Positions 35,774 through 45,944 are shown, counted from the stretch's first letter. The stretch is DNA of 64,000 nucleotides from Phyllobacterium sophorae (GCF_003010965.1 NZ_PGGM01000007.1:62001-126000); one strand, 5' to 3'. Notes: generated from the letters alone by a model not told the origin. Made by a program: numbers and translations.

Positions 35774-36139
35774 ATGTGTGATCAGCCGGCACAAGATCAT
35801 TTGCCGAAGAATTCCCGGAAGTATTCACGCAACTGGCGGGGTCCATGGCGGAAGACGCCCGGTCGTATTCTGGGGACCGGCCTGGTGAGGTTCTATCAAT
35901 TGACGCTGTCCGGATTTGTCGGCAATTCCTGCCGCCACCTGCCGACATGCTCGGAATATGCCTACGAGTCCATTGCCCGCTATGGATTGTGGACCGGTGG
36001 CTGGATGGGCTTGTTTCGTTTCGTCCGCTGCGGCCCCGGGGGAACACGTGGGCTCGATCCCGTGCCCACGGTGCTTGATGACCGGCTGGTTTGGTATATG
36101 CCCTGGCGCTATTGGCGGCTTCACAATCCCGCGAACTGA
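35774..36139 (+). CDS. yidD: membrane protein insertion efficiency factor YidD
   Basis: A 121-residue protein of the YidD family, thought to aid YidC/Sec membrane insertion at the inner face of the membrane. The family core is SGFVGNSCRHLPTCSEYAYE (about 43-62) followed by YGLWTGGWMGLFRFVRCGPG and GLDPVP. The three conserved cysteines are present. An amphipathic helix precedes the core. The gene follows the NifU-like gene by seven bases. In many genomes yidD is beside rpmH-rnpA-yidC; here it is not, which is the rule in rhizobia. Confidence 0.94.
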   Translation: MCDQPAQDHLPKNSRKYSRNWRGPWRKTPGRILGTGLVRFYQLTLSGFVGNSCRHLPTCSEYAYESIARYGLWTGGWMGLFRFVRCGPGGTRGLDPVPTVLDDRLVWYMPWRYWRLHNPAN

Positions 36140-36400
36140 ACTTGAGATAGCCCCTTACTTTTCGCTCGTGCTGTCCGTCATAACTGCTCCGGAGCTGTTC
36201 GACGTGGGCGCGGCCCGGCAACTCCAACGGCGGGACCAGTGCGAGCACGCAAAGGCGGCATGTGCAACGTACGGACCCCGCTTTTGCCCGCAAGGCCTTT
36301 ACGCCAGGCAAAACAGCATTTAGAAGTCCGTCCGCCGGAGCGGTTTCCGGTCGTTAAATACCACCCGCAATCGTTGGCGGGACTGGATAGGAGCAAATAG

Positions 36401-38389
36401 ATGTCAGAGACAGTTGCAAAGACTGTATCCATGCAATTTCCCGATGGCTCGAAGCGCGAATACGACGCTGCCATGACAGGTGCGGAACTTGCCGAATCCA
36501 TTTCCAAATCACTTGCCAAGAAGGCCGTCGCCTATGCGGTCGATGGTGTCGTGCGTGATTTGTCCGACCCGTTGCAGCATCCAGGTACGATCGAGATCCT
36601 GACCCGTGAAGATCCTCGTGCGCTGGAATTGATCCGGCACGATTGCGCACACGTTCTTGCCGAGGCGGTACAGGAATTGTTTCCCGGAACGCAGGTTACG
36701 ATCGGTCCGGTGATCGAGAATGGTTTTTATTACGATTTCGCCAAGAACGAGCCATTTACGCCCGATGATCTGCCAGTGATTGAGAAGAAAATGCGGGAAA
36801 TCATTGCCCGCAACAAACCTTTCACCAAGGAAATCTGGTCACGCGAGAAGGCACGTAAAATTTTTGCCGAGAAGGGCGAAACCTATAAGGTTGAACTCGT
36901 CGATGCGATTCCCGATAGCCAGGATCTCAAGATTTACGCCCAGGGCGATTGGTACGATCTGTGCCGCGGCCCGCATATGGCTTCCACGGGCCAGATCGGC
37001 AACTCCTTCAAGTTGATGAAGGTCGCCGGGGCCTATTGGCGCGGTGACAGCAACAATCCGATGCTGAGCCGCATCTACGGCACGGCATTCACCAATGATG
37101 CCGACCTGCAATCCTACCTGCACATGCTGGAGGAGGCGGAAAAGCGTGACCACCGTCGTCTCGGCCGGGAAATGGATCTGTTTCATTTCCAGGAAGAGGG
37201 GCCGGGCGTTGTTTTCTGGCATCCGAAGGGATGGCGGATGTTCCAGAGCCTCGTCAGCTATATGCGGCGGCGGCTGGACAGCCACGGTTACAGCGAAGTC
37301 AACGCGCCGCAGGTGCTCGACAAGTCGCTGTGGGAGACGTCGGGTCACTGGGGCTGGTACCGGGACAATATGTTCAAGGTTACGGTCGCCGGCGACGAGA
37401 CCGACGACGAGCGCGTTTTCGCGCTAAAGCCGATGAACTGTCCGGGTCACGTGCAAATCTTCAAGCATGGTTTGAAGTCATATCGCGATCTGCCTGTAAA
37501 ACTTGCGGAATTCGGCAATGTTCATCGATACGAGCCGTCTGGCGCACTTCATGGCCTGATGCGCGTGCGCGGCTTCACACAGGATGACGCGCATATTTTC
37601 TGCACGGATGAGCAGATGGAGGCGGAATGCCTGCGCATCAATGATCTTATCCTTACGACCTATGCCGACTTCGGTTTCCAGGGCATCACGGTCAAGCTGT
37701 CAACGCGTCCCGACAAACGCGTCGGCTCGGACGAGTTGTGGGACCGGGCCGAAGAGGTCATGAGCAAGGTGCTCAAGACCATCGAGGAGCAGTCTGGCGG
37801 CACAATCAAGACGGCAATCAATCCGGGCGAGGGTGCCTTCTACGGTCCCAAATTCGAATATGTGTTGCGCGATGCCATCGGCCGGGACTGGCAATGCGGC
37901 ACGACGCAGGTCGACTTCAATCTGCCAGAACGGTTTGGGGCCTTCTATATCGACTCAACGTCGGAGAAGAAGCAGCCGGTAATGATCCATCGTGCCATCT
38001 GCGGCTCGATGGAACGCTTCCTCGGCATTCTGATCGAGAACTACGCCGGGCATATGCCGCTGTGGTTCGCGCCGGTGCAGGTGGTCGTCGCCACGATCAC
38101 CTCCGAAGCCGATGAGTATGGCAAGCAGGTGGCCAAGGAATTGAAAGCCGCTGGTCTTCAGGTAATCACCGACTTCCGCAACGAGAAGATCAACTACAAG
38201 GTGCGTGAGCATTCGTTGCAGAAGGTCCCGGTCATTCTCGTCTGCGGTATGCGCGAAGCCGAGGAACGTTCGGTCAATATGCGCCGGCTTGGTTCGCAGA
38301 ACCAGACGTCACTGAGCCTGGATGAGGCGATCCGCCAGCTCGCGGAGGAAGCAACGCCGCCGGATCTGCTGCGCCCCGCAGCGGAGTAG
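36401..38389 (+). CDS. thrS: threonyl-tRNA synthetase
   Basis: Class II synthetase of 662 residues. Domain order: N-terminal TGS ([20 protein letters not shown]), the editing domain ([20 protein letters not shown] then [19 protein letters not shown]), the catalytic core, and the C-terminal anticodon-binding domain ([20 protein letters not shown] onward). In the core the zinc-binding cysteine is C347 in [15 protein letters not shown]. Motif 2 is in [20 protein letters not shown] and motif 3 in [17 protein letters not shown]. The 261 bases before the start have short hairpins near the ribosome-binding site (AGGAGCAAATAG). A T-box is not expected in this group and none was seen. Confidence 0.97.
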   Translation: MSETVAKTVSMQFPDGSKREYDAAMTGAELAESISKSLAKKAVAYAVDGVVRDLSDPLQHPGTIEILTREDPRALELIRHDCAHVLAEAVQELFPGTQVTIGPVIENGFYYDFAKNEPFTPDDLPVIEKKMREIIARNKPFTKEIWSREKARKIFAEKGETYKVELVDAIPDSQDLKIYAQGDWYDLCRGPHMASTGQIGNSFKLMKVAGAYWRGDSNNPMLSRIYGTAFTNDADLQSYLHMLEEAEKRDHRRLGREMDLFHFQEEGPGVVFWHPKGWRMFQSLVSYMRRRLDSHGYSEVNAPQVLDKSLWETSGHWGWYRDNMFKVTVAGDETDDERVFALKPMNCPGHVQIFKHGLKSYRDLPVKLAEFGNVHRYEPSGALHGLMRVRGFTQDDAHIFCTDEQMEAECLRINDLILTTYADFGFQGITVKLSTRPDKRVGSDELWDRAEEVMSKVLKTIEEQSGGTIKTAINPGEGAFYGPKFEYVLRDAIGRDWQCGTTQVDFNLPERFGAFYIDSTSEKKQPVMIHRAICGSMERFLGILIENYAGHMPLWFAPVQVVVATITSEADEYGKQVAKELKAAGLQVITDFRNEKINYKVREHSLQKVPVILVCGMREAEERSVNMRRLGSQNQTSLSLDEAIRQLAEEATPPDLLRPAAE

Positions 38390-38400
38390 CCCAAATCACA

Positions 38401-38436
38401 ACATGACAGCGTGGTGTCGTCATCACGCTGTCATGT
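38401..38436 (+). terminator. 13-bp perfect hairpin after thrS
   Basis: ACATGACAGCGTG (38401-38413) pairs perfectly with CACGCTGTCATGT (38424-38436) around a ten-base loop, 12 bases after the thrS stop. No T tract follows. It is probably the thrS terminator. It also overlaps the ATG at 38411 that would give the longest reading of the next gene, which argues for a later start there. Confidence 0.6.
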
Positions 38437-38482
38437 GGATGTAACAAGATTCGAGCTGCTTTATTTTTCACCGGGGTCTGAC

Positions 38483-39301
38483 GTGCAGTTTCCAGAGCTT
38501 TCCTATGCCAACGACACGCAAACACGCCTGACCCAGTGGCTCATCCGGACTATCGAGGGTCTGTCCGGCCGCAATTATTATGCCGGACTCTACAACACCT
38601 GGCGGAGCGACATTGTCCCTGCTGGCATCGATGTATTTTGCCGCATGATGGATTTGGTCAACGTTCGTCTCGACATCGCCGATCAATGGCCCCCGCGCGA
38701 GCTGCCCGATACGCCTTTGGTCATCATCGCAAACCACCCCTTCGGCATCGGCGACGGCATCGCAGCGCTGGCATTGGCTGAACAGCTCCGCCGGCCGTTC
38801 CGCGTTCTCATCAACAACGACCTTTTGAAAGTGCCGGAGATACGCCCTTACGCCCTTCCTGTCTGTTTCGACGAGACGAAAGAAGCGCTGGCGATGAATA
38901 TGGCGACCCGCCATGAGGCGGTGCGTCTGCTGAGGGAAGGTGTGACGATCGTGGTATTTCCGGCTGGCGGTGTTGCCACGGCGCCCAAGGTCTTTGGCCG
39001 CGCCGAGGATCTGCCGTGGAAAATCTTTCCGGCAAAACTGGTGCGGCAGGCCAAGGCCTCGGTCATACCGGTCTACTTCGGCGGTCAGAACGGCCGATTC
39101 TTCCACCTCGCCAGTAAAATATCGATAACGCTGCGTATTTCACTGCTGATCCGTGAATTTCGCCGGTTGTCAGGCAAGACAATCGACGTTCGTATTGGTC
39201 GGGTCATTGGCTGGGATGAGCTGGAGCCACTAGCGGACCGCAAGCGCCTGCTCGAATTTCTTTACGACGCTGTCTTCTCGCTCGAGCCCCAGACAAACTA
39301 G
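38483..39301 (+). CDS. lysophospholipid acyltransferase-like protein
   Basis: Protein of the PlsC acyltransferase superfamily, 272 residues from the GTG at 38483. The block I motif is IIANHPFGIGDGIA (NHx4D type), followed by PFRVLINNDLLKVPEI, then EGVTIVVFPAGGVATAPKVF (block III, FPxG) and IPVYFGGQNGRFFHL. The GTG is preceded by CCGGGGTCT. An ATG at 38411 would place the start inside the thrS terminator hairpin, so I reject it, though neither start is sure. The pattern (haemolysin-type acyltransferase) is shared with ornithine-lipid synthesis enzymes; OlsA/OlsB identity is not claimed. Likely membrane-peripheral. Confidence 0.82.
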   Translation: MQFPELSYANDTQTRLTQWLIRTIEGLSGRNYYAGLYNTWRSDIVPAGIDVFCRMMDLVNVRLDIADQWPPRELPDTPLVIIANHPFGIGDGIAALALAEQLRRPFRVLINNDLLKVPEIRPYALPVCFDETKEALAMNMATRHEAVRLLREGVTIVVFPAGGVATAPKVFGRAEDLPWKIFPAKLVRQAKASVIPVYFGGQNGRFFHLASKISITLRISLLIREFRRLSGKTIDVRIGRVIGWDELEPLADRKRLLEFLYDAVFSLEPQTN

Positions 39302-39355
39302 CCACGGCGCTTCCGCTTAAAAAGTCGCAAAAGTGCTCTATATCTTTGTCTCTAT

Positions 39356-39399
39356 GCATTTCCGGACGGAAAATCGCTTCACACTTTTCCTGGAAATGC
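39356..39399. repeat. rhizobial-type palindromic intergenic repeat
   Basis: Two nested arms pair: GCATTTCC (39356-39363) with GGAAATGC (39392-39399), and GGAAAA (39368-39373) with TTTTCC (39385-39390), around an 11-base loop. The wording (CGGACGGAAAAnCGcTnCACACTTTTCCTGG) is, from memory, a repeat element scattered between genes in rhizobia and Brucella relatives. It begins one base from the stop of the minus-strand gene and lies between convergent genes, where it could also terminate transcription. I found no second copy in this window. Confidence 0.65.
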
Positions 39400-39400
39400 T

Positions 39401-40441
39401 TTAGTCGAGCGGCTCTTCACCACCGGCCGGCTGATCCGCGACCGCAGCAGTGCTTGCACCATCCTTCGCCAAAACTTCGACGTCCTGATTTCGGCCGGCA
39501 ACGACCTTGAAATCGCGTTGATAGATGCGGTCCTTGTTCTTGGCGATAATCACATATTCACCTTCCGCCAAGACGATGGATGCGAAAGCACCAACGCTTT
39601 CACGCACAATATCGCCTGATGTGGTCAATACCGACCAGGCCGTATCAGCCAAAGCTTCGCCACCCGCCTCACGCACAAGCTTCAAGGTTAGCTGTGCTGC
39701 CCGGTGCTCCACATTGGCTTCGGTTATCTTGCCGGCCTCAACCCGGATATCTGCGCGGATAACGGCATTCGCCGTGCCGTAGTTGGATACGATCTGATAG
39801 GTGCCGGCGTTGAGGCGTACAACGCTGTCTGGCTTCACATCCGGAATAATCAGGGCACGTTCGCCGTTCGAGTCCTCGTGATCTTCATAAATCGAGAATC
39901 TAAGTTGATCCGGAGGAATGCGCCCGCCACCCGAAAGAACAGCGTTGAGTTTAACGCCGCCAGCATCGAGGATCATCGTCTCGGTGCGCTTGGAGCGCGT
40001 CATCGTAATGCGCTTGGTCGCGCCTGCACGTCCGAAAGCCACATGCACGAGATAACTGCCTGGCGCGAGATTGAACGATGTCGTGCCCCCCTTGGAGGTA
40101 GCCAACAATGCGAGCTTACCATCGTCACCGGGTTCCGGGGAGAACACCCGCCAGACAAGGCCCCGCCCAATAGGGTCAGCTTCCTCCGAGAGTTTGGCAG
40201 ACAGCACCAGTTCCGGTTCGTTGGCAAGCGGGTTGTTTGCAGGCGCCTTGGGGTTGGCGTATTCTTTGAGATTGGGGATACTGGGCAGTTCGACGGCCGG
40301 CGCCTGAGGCAAGTCCGGGGCCAGCGCTTGCCCCCACGCGCCAGATATCGTGGCGAGCAGACCTGCAAACGCCATCGCAGCGCGCAGCCGCTCTCGCTTA
40401 CGGCGCTTGCCGCCCATTGAAAAACTCTGGATTACACCCAT
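39401..40441 (-). CDS. exported beta-rich protein of unknown function
   Basis: A 346-residue protein with a basic N-terminus (GGKRRKRERLR) and a signal sequence (AAMAFAGLLATISGAWGQA, about 21-39). A proline-rich stretch follows (APDLPQAPAVELPSIPNL). The rest is repeated strand-turn-strand units, each with a GSY/GTY/GEY turn: NLAPGSYLVHVAFGR, RLNAGTYQIVSNYGT and VLAEGEYVIIAKN. These look like three carboxypeptidase-regulatory or PEGA-like beta sandwiches. No enzyme motif is seen. I recall related exported proteins in rhizobia, with no known role. A 122-base gap separates it from the divergent nitroreductase. Confidence 0.75.
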   Translation of the reverse strand: MGVIQSFSMGGKRRKRERLRAAMAFAGLLATISGAWGQALAPDLPQAPAVELPSIPNLKEYANPKAPANNPLANEPELVLSAKLSEEADPIGRGLVWRVFSPEPGDDGKLALLATSKGGTTSFNLAPGSYLVHVAFGRAGATKRITMTRSKRTETMILDAGGVKLNAVLSGGGRIPPDQLRFSIYEDHEDSNGERALIIPDVKPDSVVRLNAGTYQIVSNYGTANAVIRADIRVEAGKITEANVEHRAAQLTLKLVREAGGEALADTAWSVLTTSGDIVRESVGAFASIVLAEGEYVIIAKNKDRIYQRDFKVVAGRNQDVEVLAKDGASTAAVADQPAGGEEPLD

Positions 40442-40563
40442 GAGACGGTTTGATCCGAAGCCGGTGGCAATTTCAAGGCTTTTTCTTTAAGCGCATATCT
40501 TTACTTGGCCGACGAAACCACCACATTGTCCGCGCATCGCTAACAGGACCACTGCATTATTCC

Positions 40564-41157
40564 ATGGATACATCTGTTTCCCCCTCCGTCATTGAATTCT
40601 TGTCAACGCGCAGCTCGACGCCGATCTCAGCCATTGGGCTTCCTGCCCCATCTGACGGTGAAATCGAAACCATGGTTCGCATCGCCTCACGTGTACCCGA
40701 CCACGGCCGTCTGACGCCCTGGCGCTTCATCATCTACCGGGGAGAGGCACAGGAACAGGTTGGGAAATATCTCGCAGACCTCGCCGAGGAGCGGGAAGGT
40801 CCGCTGACCGACCAGCGCCGCGAGCAGGAATTGAAGCGCTTTGCCCGTGCGCCACTGGTCATCGGCGTGATATTTGCGCCGGTCGAACATCACATTCCTG
40901 AGTGGGAACAGTTTTTGTCGTCCGGGGCTGCGGCCATGAAACTATGCCTCGCGGCGAATGCCCTTGGCTACGCCACGAACTGGATAAGCAACTGGTATTC
41001 CTCCGATGAAAAGGGGCGTGCGCTGCTCGGATTGGCGCCGCGCGAGCGAGTTGCGGGGTTTGTTCACATCGGCACGTGTCCGCAAAAAGTGCCGGAACGG
41101 CCGCGTCCGGAGATCAAGGATATTCTTTCCGAATATTCCGGGCCCTGGGAAGACTGA
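40564..41157 (+). CDS. nitroreductase family protein
   Basis: FMN-dependent oxidoreductase of 197 residues, most like the YdjA group. Motifs are FLSTRSSTP near the N-terminus, RVPDHGRLTPWRFIIYRGEA with the FMN-contacting segment, SSGAAAMKLCLAANALGYAT and the C-terminal VAGFVHIGTCPQKVPERPRP. I start at the ATG at 40564, which begins the conserved fold; in-frame codons before it have no support. The natural substrate of the group is unclear. The next gene, a flavin reductase, starts two bases after its stop region, so the two are co-transcribed and may share flavin chemistry. Confidence 0.88.
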   Translation: MDTSVSPSVIEFLSTRSSTPISAIGLPAPSDGEIETMVRIASRVPDHGRLTPWRFIIYRGEAQEQVGKYLADLAEEREGPLTDQRREQELKRFARAPLVIGVIFAPVEHHIPEWEQFLSSGAAAMKLCLAANALGYATNWISNWYSSDEKGRALLGLAPRERVAGFVHIGTCPQKVPERPRPEIKDILSEYSGPWED

Positions 41158-41158
41158 A

Positions 41159-41773
41159 ATGTTCTACAGATATGAAGATGGTCACGGCTTGCCGCACGAT
41201 CCGTTGAAGGCAATCGTCTCGCCGCGTCCCATCGGTTGGATTTCCAGCAGATCGAAAGAGGGCAAGGTGAATCTCGCACCTTACTCCTTCTTCAACATGA
41301 TCAGCACCAAGCCTTGTCTGCTGATGTTCTCCTCGGAAGGTTATAAGGACAGCGTTGCCTTCATCGAGGAGACAGGCGAGTTCGCCGCGAATCTGGTGAG
41401 TGCAAACCTCGCCGTGTCCATGAATGCGACGTCGGTAAATGCTCCACGCGGCGTCAGTGAATTCGAATACTCAGGATTGACGCCGACGGATTGTTCCCTG
41501 ATCGGCGCACCGCGCGTTGCTGAAGCTTATGCTACGCTCGAATGCATACTGACGGATGTCCAAAACCCGAAGGACCGACACGGCAACCCGGTCAGCGCCT
41601 TTATGGTCATTGGCGAGGTAGTCGGAGTTCACATCGATGAGGCAATCCTCACCAATGGCCTCGTTGACATCACAAAGGCACAGCCGGTGTCGCGTCTCGG
41701 CTATATGGATTTTGCTACGGTATCCGAGACATTTCAGATGTTCCGGCCAAGATGGGATGAATCAGGAAGCTGA
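41159..41773 (+). CDS. flavin reductase-like domain protein
   Basis: A 204-residue protein with a flavin reductase-like FMN-binding split barrel. It starts MFYRYEDGHGLPHDPLKAIV and contains SPRPIGWISSRSKEGKVNLA (the FMN loop), YSFFNMISTKPCLLMFSS and FAANLVSANLAVSMNATSV. The ATG at 41159 follows the nitroreductase stop by one base. Substrate and partner are unknown; some relatives reduce free flavin, others are simple FMN binders. Its 3' end overlaps that of the convergent citE-like gene by 12 bases. Confidence 0.88.
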   Translation: MFYRYEDGHGLPHDPLKAIVSPRPIGWISSRSKEGKVNLAPYSFFNMISTKPCLLMFSSEGYKDSVAFIEETGEFAANLVSANLAVSMNATSVNAPRGVSEFEYSGLTPTDCSLIGAPRVAEAYATLECILTDVQNPKDRHGNPVSAFMVIGEVVGVHIDEAILTNGLVDITKAQPVSRLGYMDFATVSETFQMFRPRWDESGS

Positions 41774-42634
41774 TCCGGCACGAGCGATGAGCCGTTCAGC
41801 CCGGCGCAGATGCGGGCGGTCGAACATCTGGCCATCGATACCGATGACCCCTGCTGACGGCTCCGCCGTAAAGGCCGCGACAATCTTTCTGGCGTGATCG
41901 ACGGCTTCGGGTGACGGCGTGAATGCCTGATTGATGATTGGTACCTGCGCCGGATGAATCGCAAGCTTGCCGGTAAATCCGTCGCGCTCGGCATCTGCGC
42001 ATTCACGCGCCAGACCCTCGTCATCGCGGTAGTTGATATAGACCGTATCGATCGCTGCGACCTCCGCCGCCGATGCACCAAGTATTGTCACCGCTCGAGC
42101 AAGCCGGAACACATCGGTGTACCTGCCTGCCTCGTCGCGGGCCGCGCGCGCTCCAATCACGGCGGACAGGTCTTCAGCGCCCCAGCTGAGGCCGATCAGG
42201 CGTGTCGAGGCATCGGGATAGCTCGACGCTGAAAGCGTTCCGATTGCCGTTTCGGTGATGATGGCGATGATCTGCGTTGCACCTTCAGCAACGCCTGCTC
42301 GTGCCTCGTGAACGTTGAGCTTTGCCGCGAGACGCGTTACGTCCTTGCCGCTGTTGGACTTCGGCAAGAGAATGCCGTGGGGCAGAGCCGGCATCACCGC
42401 TGTGAGATCGTCATCCGCCAGCCCACTGGCCAGATCGTTGATACGGACGAACAGGCGAGGCGAAGGGCGCTCATGATTGGCCGTCAAAAAGTTTGCGGCG
42501 ATCTTTCGGGCTGTTTCCTTGCGTTCCGCACTGACAGAGTCCTCAAGATCGATCAGCAATACATCGGCTCCGCTGGTCAGGCCTTTCTCCAGTTTCTTCT
42601 CCGAATCGCCCGGAATGAACAGAAGCGAGCGCAT
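41762..42634 (-). CDS. CoA ester lyase, HpcH/HpaI aldolase (CitE-like)
   Basis: A 290-residue TIM-barrel lyase. The start MRSLLFIPGDSEKKLEK is typical. The next conserved parts are ADVLLIDLEDSVSAERKETA (with the acidic metal ligand and the arginine-like contact), LFVRINDLASGL, AIITETAIGTLSA (metal-binding glutamate) and GFTGKLAIHPAQVPIINQAF. Characterised relatives split malyl-CoA, citramalyl-CoA or 3-hydroxy-3-methylglutaryl-like CoA esters. The substrate is not clear from sequence alone. Its start overlaps the MaoC stop as TGATG, so the two are coupled. Confidence 0.9.
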   Translation of the reverse strand: MRSLLFIPGDSEKKLEKGLTSGADVLLIDLEDSVSAERKETARKIAANFLTANHERPSPRLFVRINDLASGLADDDLTAVMPALPHGILLPKSNSGKDVTRLAAKLNVHEARAGVAEGATQIIAIITETAIGTLSASSYPDASTRLIGLSWGAEDLSAVIGARAARDEAGRYTDVFRLARAVTILGASAAEVAAIDTVYINYRDDEGLARECADAERDGFTGKLAIHPAQVPIINQAFTPSPEAVDHARKIVAAFTAEPSAGVIGIDGQMFDRPHLRRAERLIARAGSAS

Positions 42635-43089
42635 CAGGCAGCACTCTTCGACTTCATCATGGCCTGCCGTGTGCATTTGGCGACGAGCACGCCGAATTGA
42701 TTGAAGGCCCGGTGCTCAAACTCGACGATGCCGCGATCGGGCTTCGATTTCGATCGCCTCGCCGAGATCACGTGGGTTTCCACGCGCACGGTATCGCCAT
42801 GAAACAAAGGGGCGGGGAACGTAACATCCGTCATGCCAAGGTTGGCAATCGTTGTGCCAATTGTTGTATCGTTGACGGAAATACCAATCATCAAGCCAAG
42901 TGTGAACAGGGAATTGACGAGTGGTTTACCCCATTCGGTCTTTCCGGCGAACTCGAAATCGATGTGCAGCGGTTGCGAATTCAACGTCATGACCGAAAAC
43001 AGCATATTGTCGCTTTCAGTGACCGTCTTGCGGAGCGTGTGCTGAAATACATGCCCGATTTCAAAGTCTTCCAGATATAGCCCGGCCAT
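42634..43089 (-). CDS. MaoC family hydratase-like protein
   Basis: A 151-residue hotdog-fold protein starting MAGLYLEDFEIGHVFQHTLR. The usual hydratase motif D-x-N-P-x-H is changed: the segment is MTLNSQPLHID, so the aspartate position is a leucine while N and H remain. The rest fits the family (GKPLVNSLFTLGLMIGISV, TFPAPLFHGDTVRVETHVIS). I recall this variant paired with CitE-like lyases in several phyla, so it is a stable subgroup, not decay. Hydratase activity is probable but unproven. The start at 43089 begins the conserved domain; upstream codons are unlike. Confidence 0.87.
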   Translation of the reverse strand: MAGLYLEDFEIGHVFQHTLRKTVTESDNMLFSVMTLNSQPLHIDFEFAGKTEWGKPLVNSLFTLGLMIGISVNDTTIGTTIANLGMTDVTFPAPLFHGDTVRVETHVISARRSKSKPDRGIVEFEHRAFNQFGVLVAKCTRQAMMKSKSAA

Positions 43090-43175
43090 GATGTCTCGCG
43101 TCTCCTCACTGCTTTGGCGGCAGACTAAGGCGGCTTCGTCCGGATCGCAACAAGGGAAGGGTTTCACCCGAACAT

Positions 43176-43199
43176 GGTTAACCGATATGGTGAACCGAT
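43176..43199 (+). repeat. imperfect direct repeat upstream of the DUF2336 gene
   Basis: GGTTAACCGAT (43176-43186) and GGTGAACCGAT (43189-43199) are copies with one mismatch, period 13, and a further GTAAACC follows. They lie 58-81 bases before the DUF2336 start and 87-110 bases before the MaoC start, in the divergent promoter region. The first copy includes TTAACC, the core of CtrA sites. Direct repeats near a promoter often bind a dimeric regulator. Confidence 0.4.
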
Positions 43200-43256
43200 C
43201 GTAAACCTTTTTGTCCTACTGTCGAAAACAAGCACAGACTTGGGGGCGAAAGAGTA

Positions 43257-44399
43257 ATGTCGGTTCAGCACTATCTGAAAATGATCGATAATGCTTCGGT
43301 GGCACAGCGGTGCCATGCGGCGGCGGCTTTGGCCCATATCTATCTGCAGTCCGATCTCGACTTCGATGAGCGTTGTTCCACTGAAGCTGTCTTGACACTT
43401 CTTCTCGACGACCCTTCGCCAAAGGTCCGTCTGGCGCTTGCCGAAGCTTTTTCGAACAGCGCCCACGCGCCAGCCCATATCGTTACCAGCCTGGCGCATG
43501 ACCAGATCGAGATCGCCACTTATATGCTTGGACGATCCATGCTCCTCAGCGATGCGGATCTGGTGGATTGTGTCGCTGGCGGAAGTGGTGAGGCGCAAAG
43601 CGTTATTGCCGCCAGACCGAAAGTGTCGTTCGCTGTCAGCGCCGCAATTATCGAAATTGGCGAGACCATTGCGGTTTTGGAACTCTTGCGCAACACCCAG
43701 GCACAGATTGCCGATATTAGCTTCCGCCGATTGATCGAGCGCCTTGGTCATGTGGCTGAGATACGCTCTCTTCTCGTCGAAGATGGACGTCTGCCTGCTG
43801 ATTGCCGCCACTCTCTGGCGATCCGCATCGCGGAAGCCTTGTGCCAGATGGATATGGTCATGGTTCTGATGGGTGAGAGAAGGGCAAAACGCGTGACGCA
43901 GGAAGCCTGCCTCAAGGCATCCATCAGCCTCGTAACGGCAACGCCGGCAGAGGAATATCCCATTCTCATCGAGCACTTGCAGCTACGGGGCGACCTTACG
44001 ACTGCCTTCGTAATCCGCATCGTCGCGTCGGGAAAGATTGATTTCTTCGGTGCCATTCTGGTAGCGCTCTCTGGATATGATCTCGTGCGCGTTCGTAACT
44101 TGCTCGTCGATGGCCGCGCTGCAGCGCTTGACGCATTGTTCCGCGCTGCGGGCCTTCCCGACGGTACGCATCAGGCCTTGGTGGTGGCGCTCCAGGCCTG
44201 GCGCAGCATTGCCAAAGGCAAGCGGATGATAGGATCCCAGGAAGTCGTGCGCATGATGATCGAACATGTCGCACCAATGGATCGCAGTGGTGTTCCCCTC
44301 GCGGCGAACGACGATCTGCTCTCTTTGCTCAAGCGACTCTATCTCGATGCGATTCGGGAAAATGCACGCGAGCATGCTCTGGCAATTGTCGCCGCTTGA
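43257..44399 (+). CDS. DUF2336 domain protein
   Basis: A 380-residue protein built of helical pairs, with the DUF2336 domain spanning most of it. Typical parts are VLTLLLDDPSPKVRLALAEA (HEAT-like), LAHDQIEIATYMLGRSMLLS and LRNTQAQIADISFRRLIERL. A C-terminal region ends RMMIEHVAPMDRSGVPLA. No catalytic site is evident, so it probably acts as a scaffold or regulator through protein contacts. DUF2336 proteins are alphaproteobacterial and often linked to cell-cycle or motility genes, though none is adjacent here. Start follows GGGGGCGAAAGAGTA. Confidence 0.88.
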   Translation: MSVQHYLKMIDNASVAQRCHAAAALAHIYLQSDLDFDERCSTEAVLTLLLDDPSPKVRLALAEAFSNSAHAPAHIVTSLAHDQIEIATYMLGRSMLLSDADLVDCVAGGSGEAQSVIAARPKVSFAVSAAIIEIGETIAVLELLRNTQAQIADISFRRLIERLGHVAEIRSLLVEDGRLPADCRHSLAIRIAEALCQMDMVMVLMGERRAKRVTQEACLKASISLVTATPAEEYPILIEHLQLRGDLTTAFVIRIVASGKIDFFGAILVALSGYDLVRVRNLLVDGRAAALDALFRAAGLPDGTHQALVVALQAWRSIAKGKRMIGSQEVVRMMIEHVAPMDRSGVPLAANDDLLSLLKRLYLDAIRENAREHALAIVAA

Positions 44400-44548
44400 G
44401 GGCCAGAGCGCTGTCCCACCTGATTTTTGATTACAAATTGGGTCGTGCGGTTGATCGAATAAATCAGCGCGCCGGTTCGAAATGATGCAATATTGCTTTT
44501 TTGATCGCGCAAGTACGTTCAATTATCCAATTGCGAGGCTGAAATACT

Positions 44549-44560
44549 ATTGATATCAAT
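44549..44560. promoter_or_regulatory. 12-base palindrome ATTGATATCAAT before the bkd operon
   Basis: A perfect 12-base palindrome lies 130 bases before the bkdA1 start in an AT-rich 290-base region (44400-44689) that must hold the operon promoter. In Pseudomonas the bkd operon is controlled by the Lrp-like BkdR; no such gene is beside the operon here. The palindrome is a candidate operator only. Confidence 0.35.
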
Positions 44561-44632
44561 GTGTTAGACGAACTATCTCACAGAATTGTCAAAAGGAAGC
44601 AAACACTTCAGAAAATAAGACAGTATTACTGA

Positions 44633-45940
<1,308 letters not shown>

Positions 45941-45944
45941 TCCA

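Noticed and set aside
38411-38482. Longer N-terminus for the acyltransferase from the ATG at 38411
   Set aside because: The ATG lies within a perfect 13-bp hairpin that looks like the thrS terminator, and the extra residues do not fit the family.
43164-43976. Minus-strand open frame of 270 codons
   Set aside because: Antisense to the DUF2336 gene, which has a good ribosome-binding site and family pattern.
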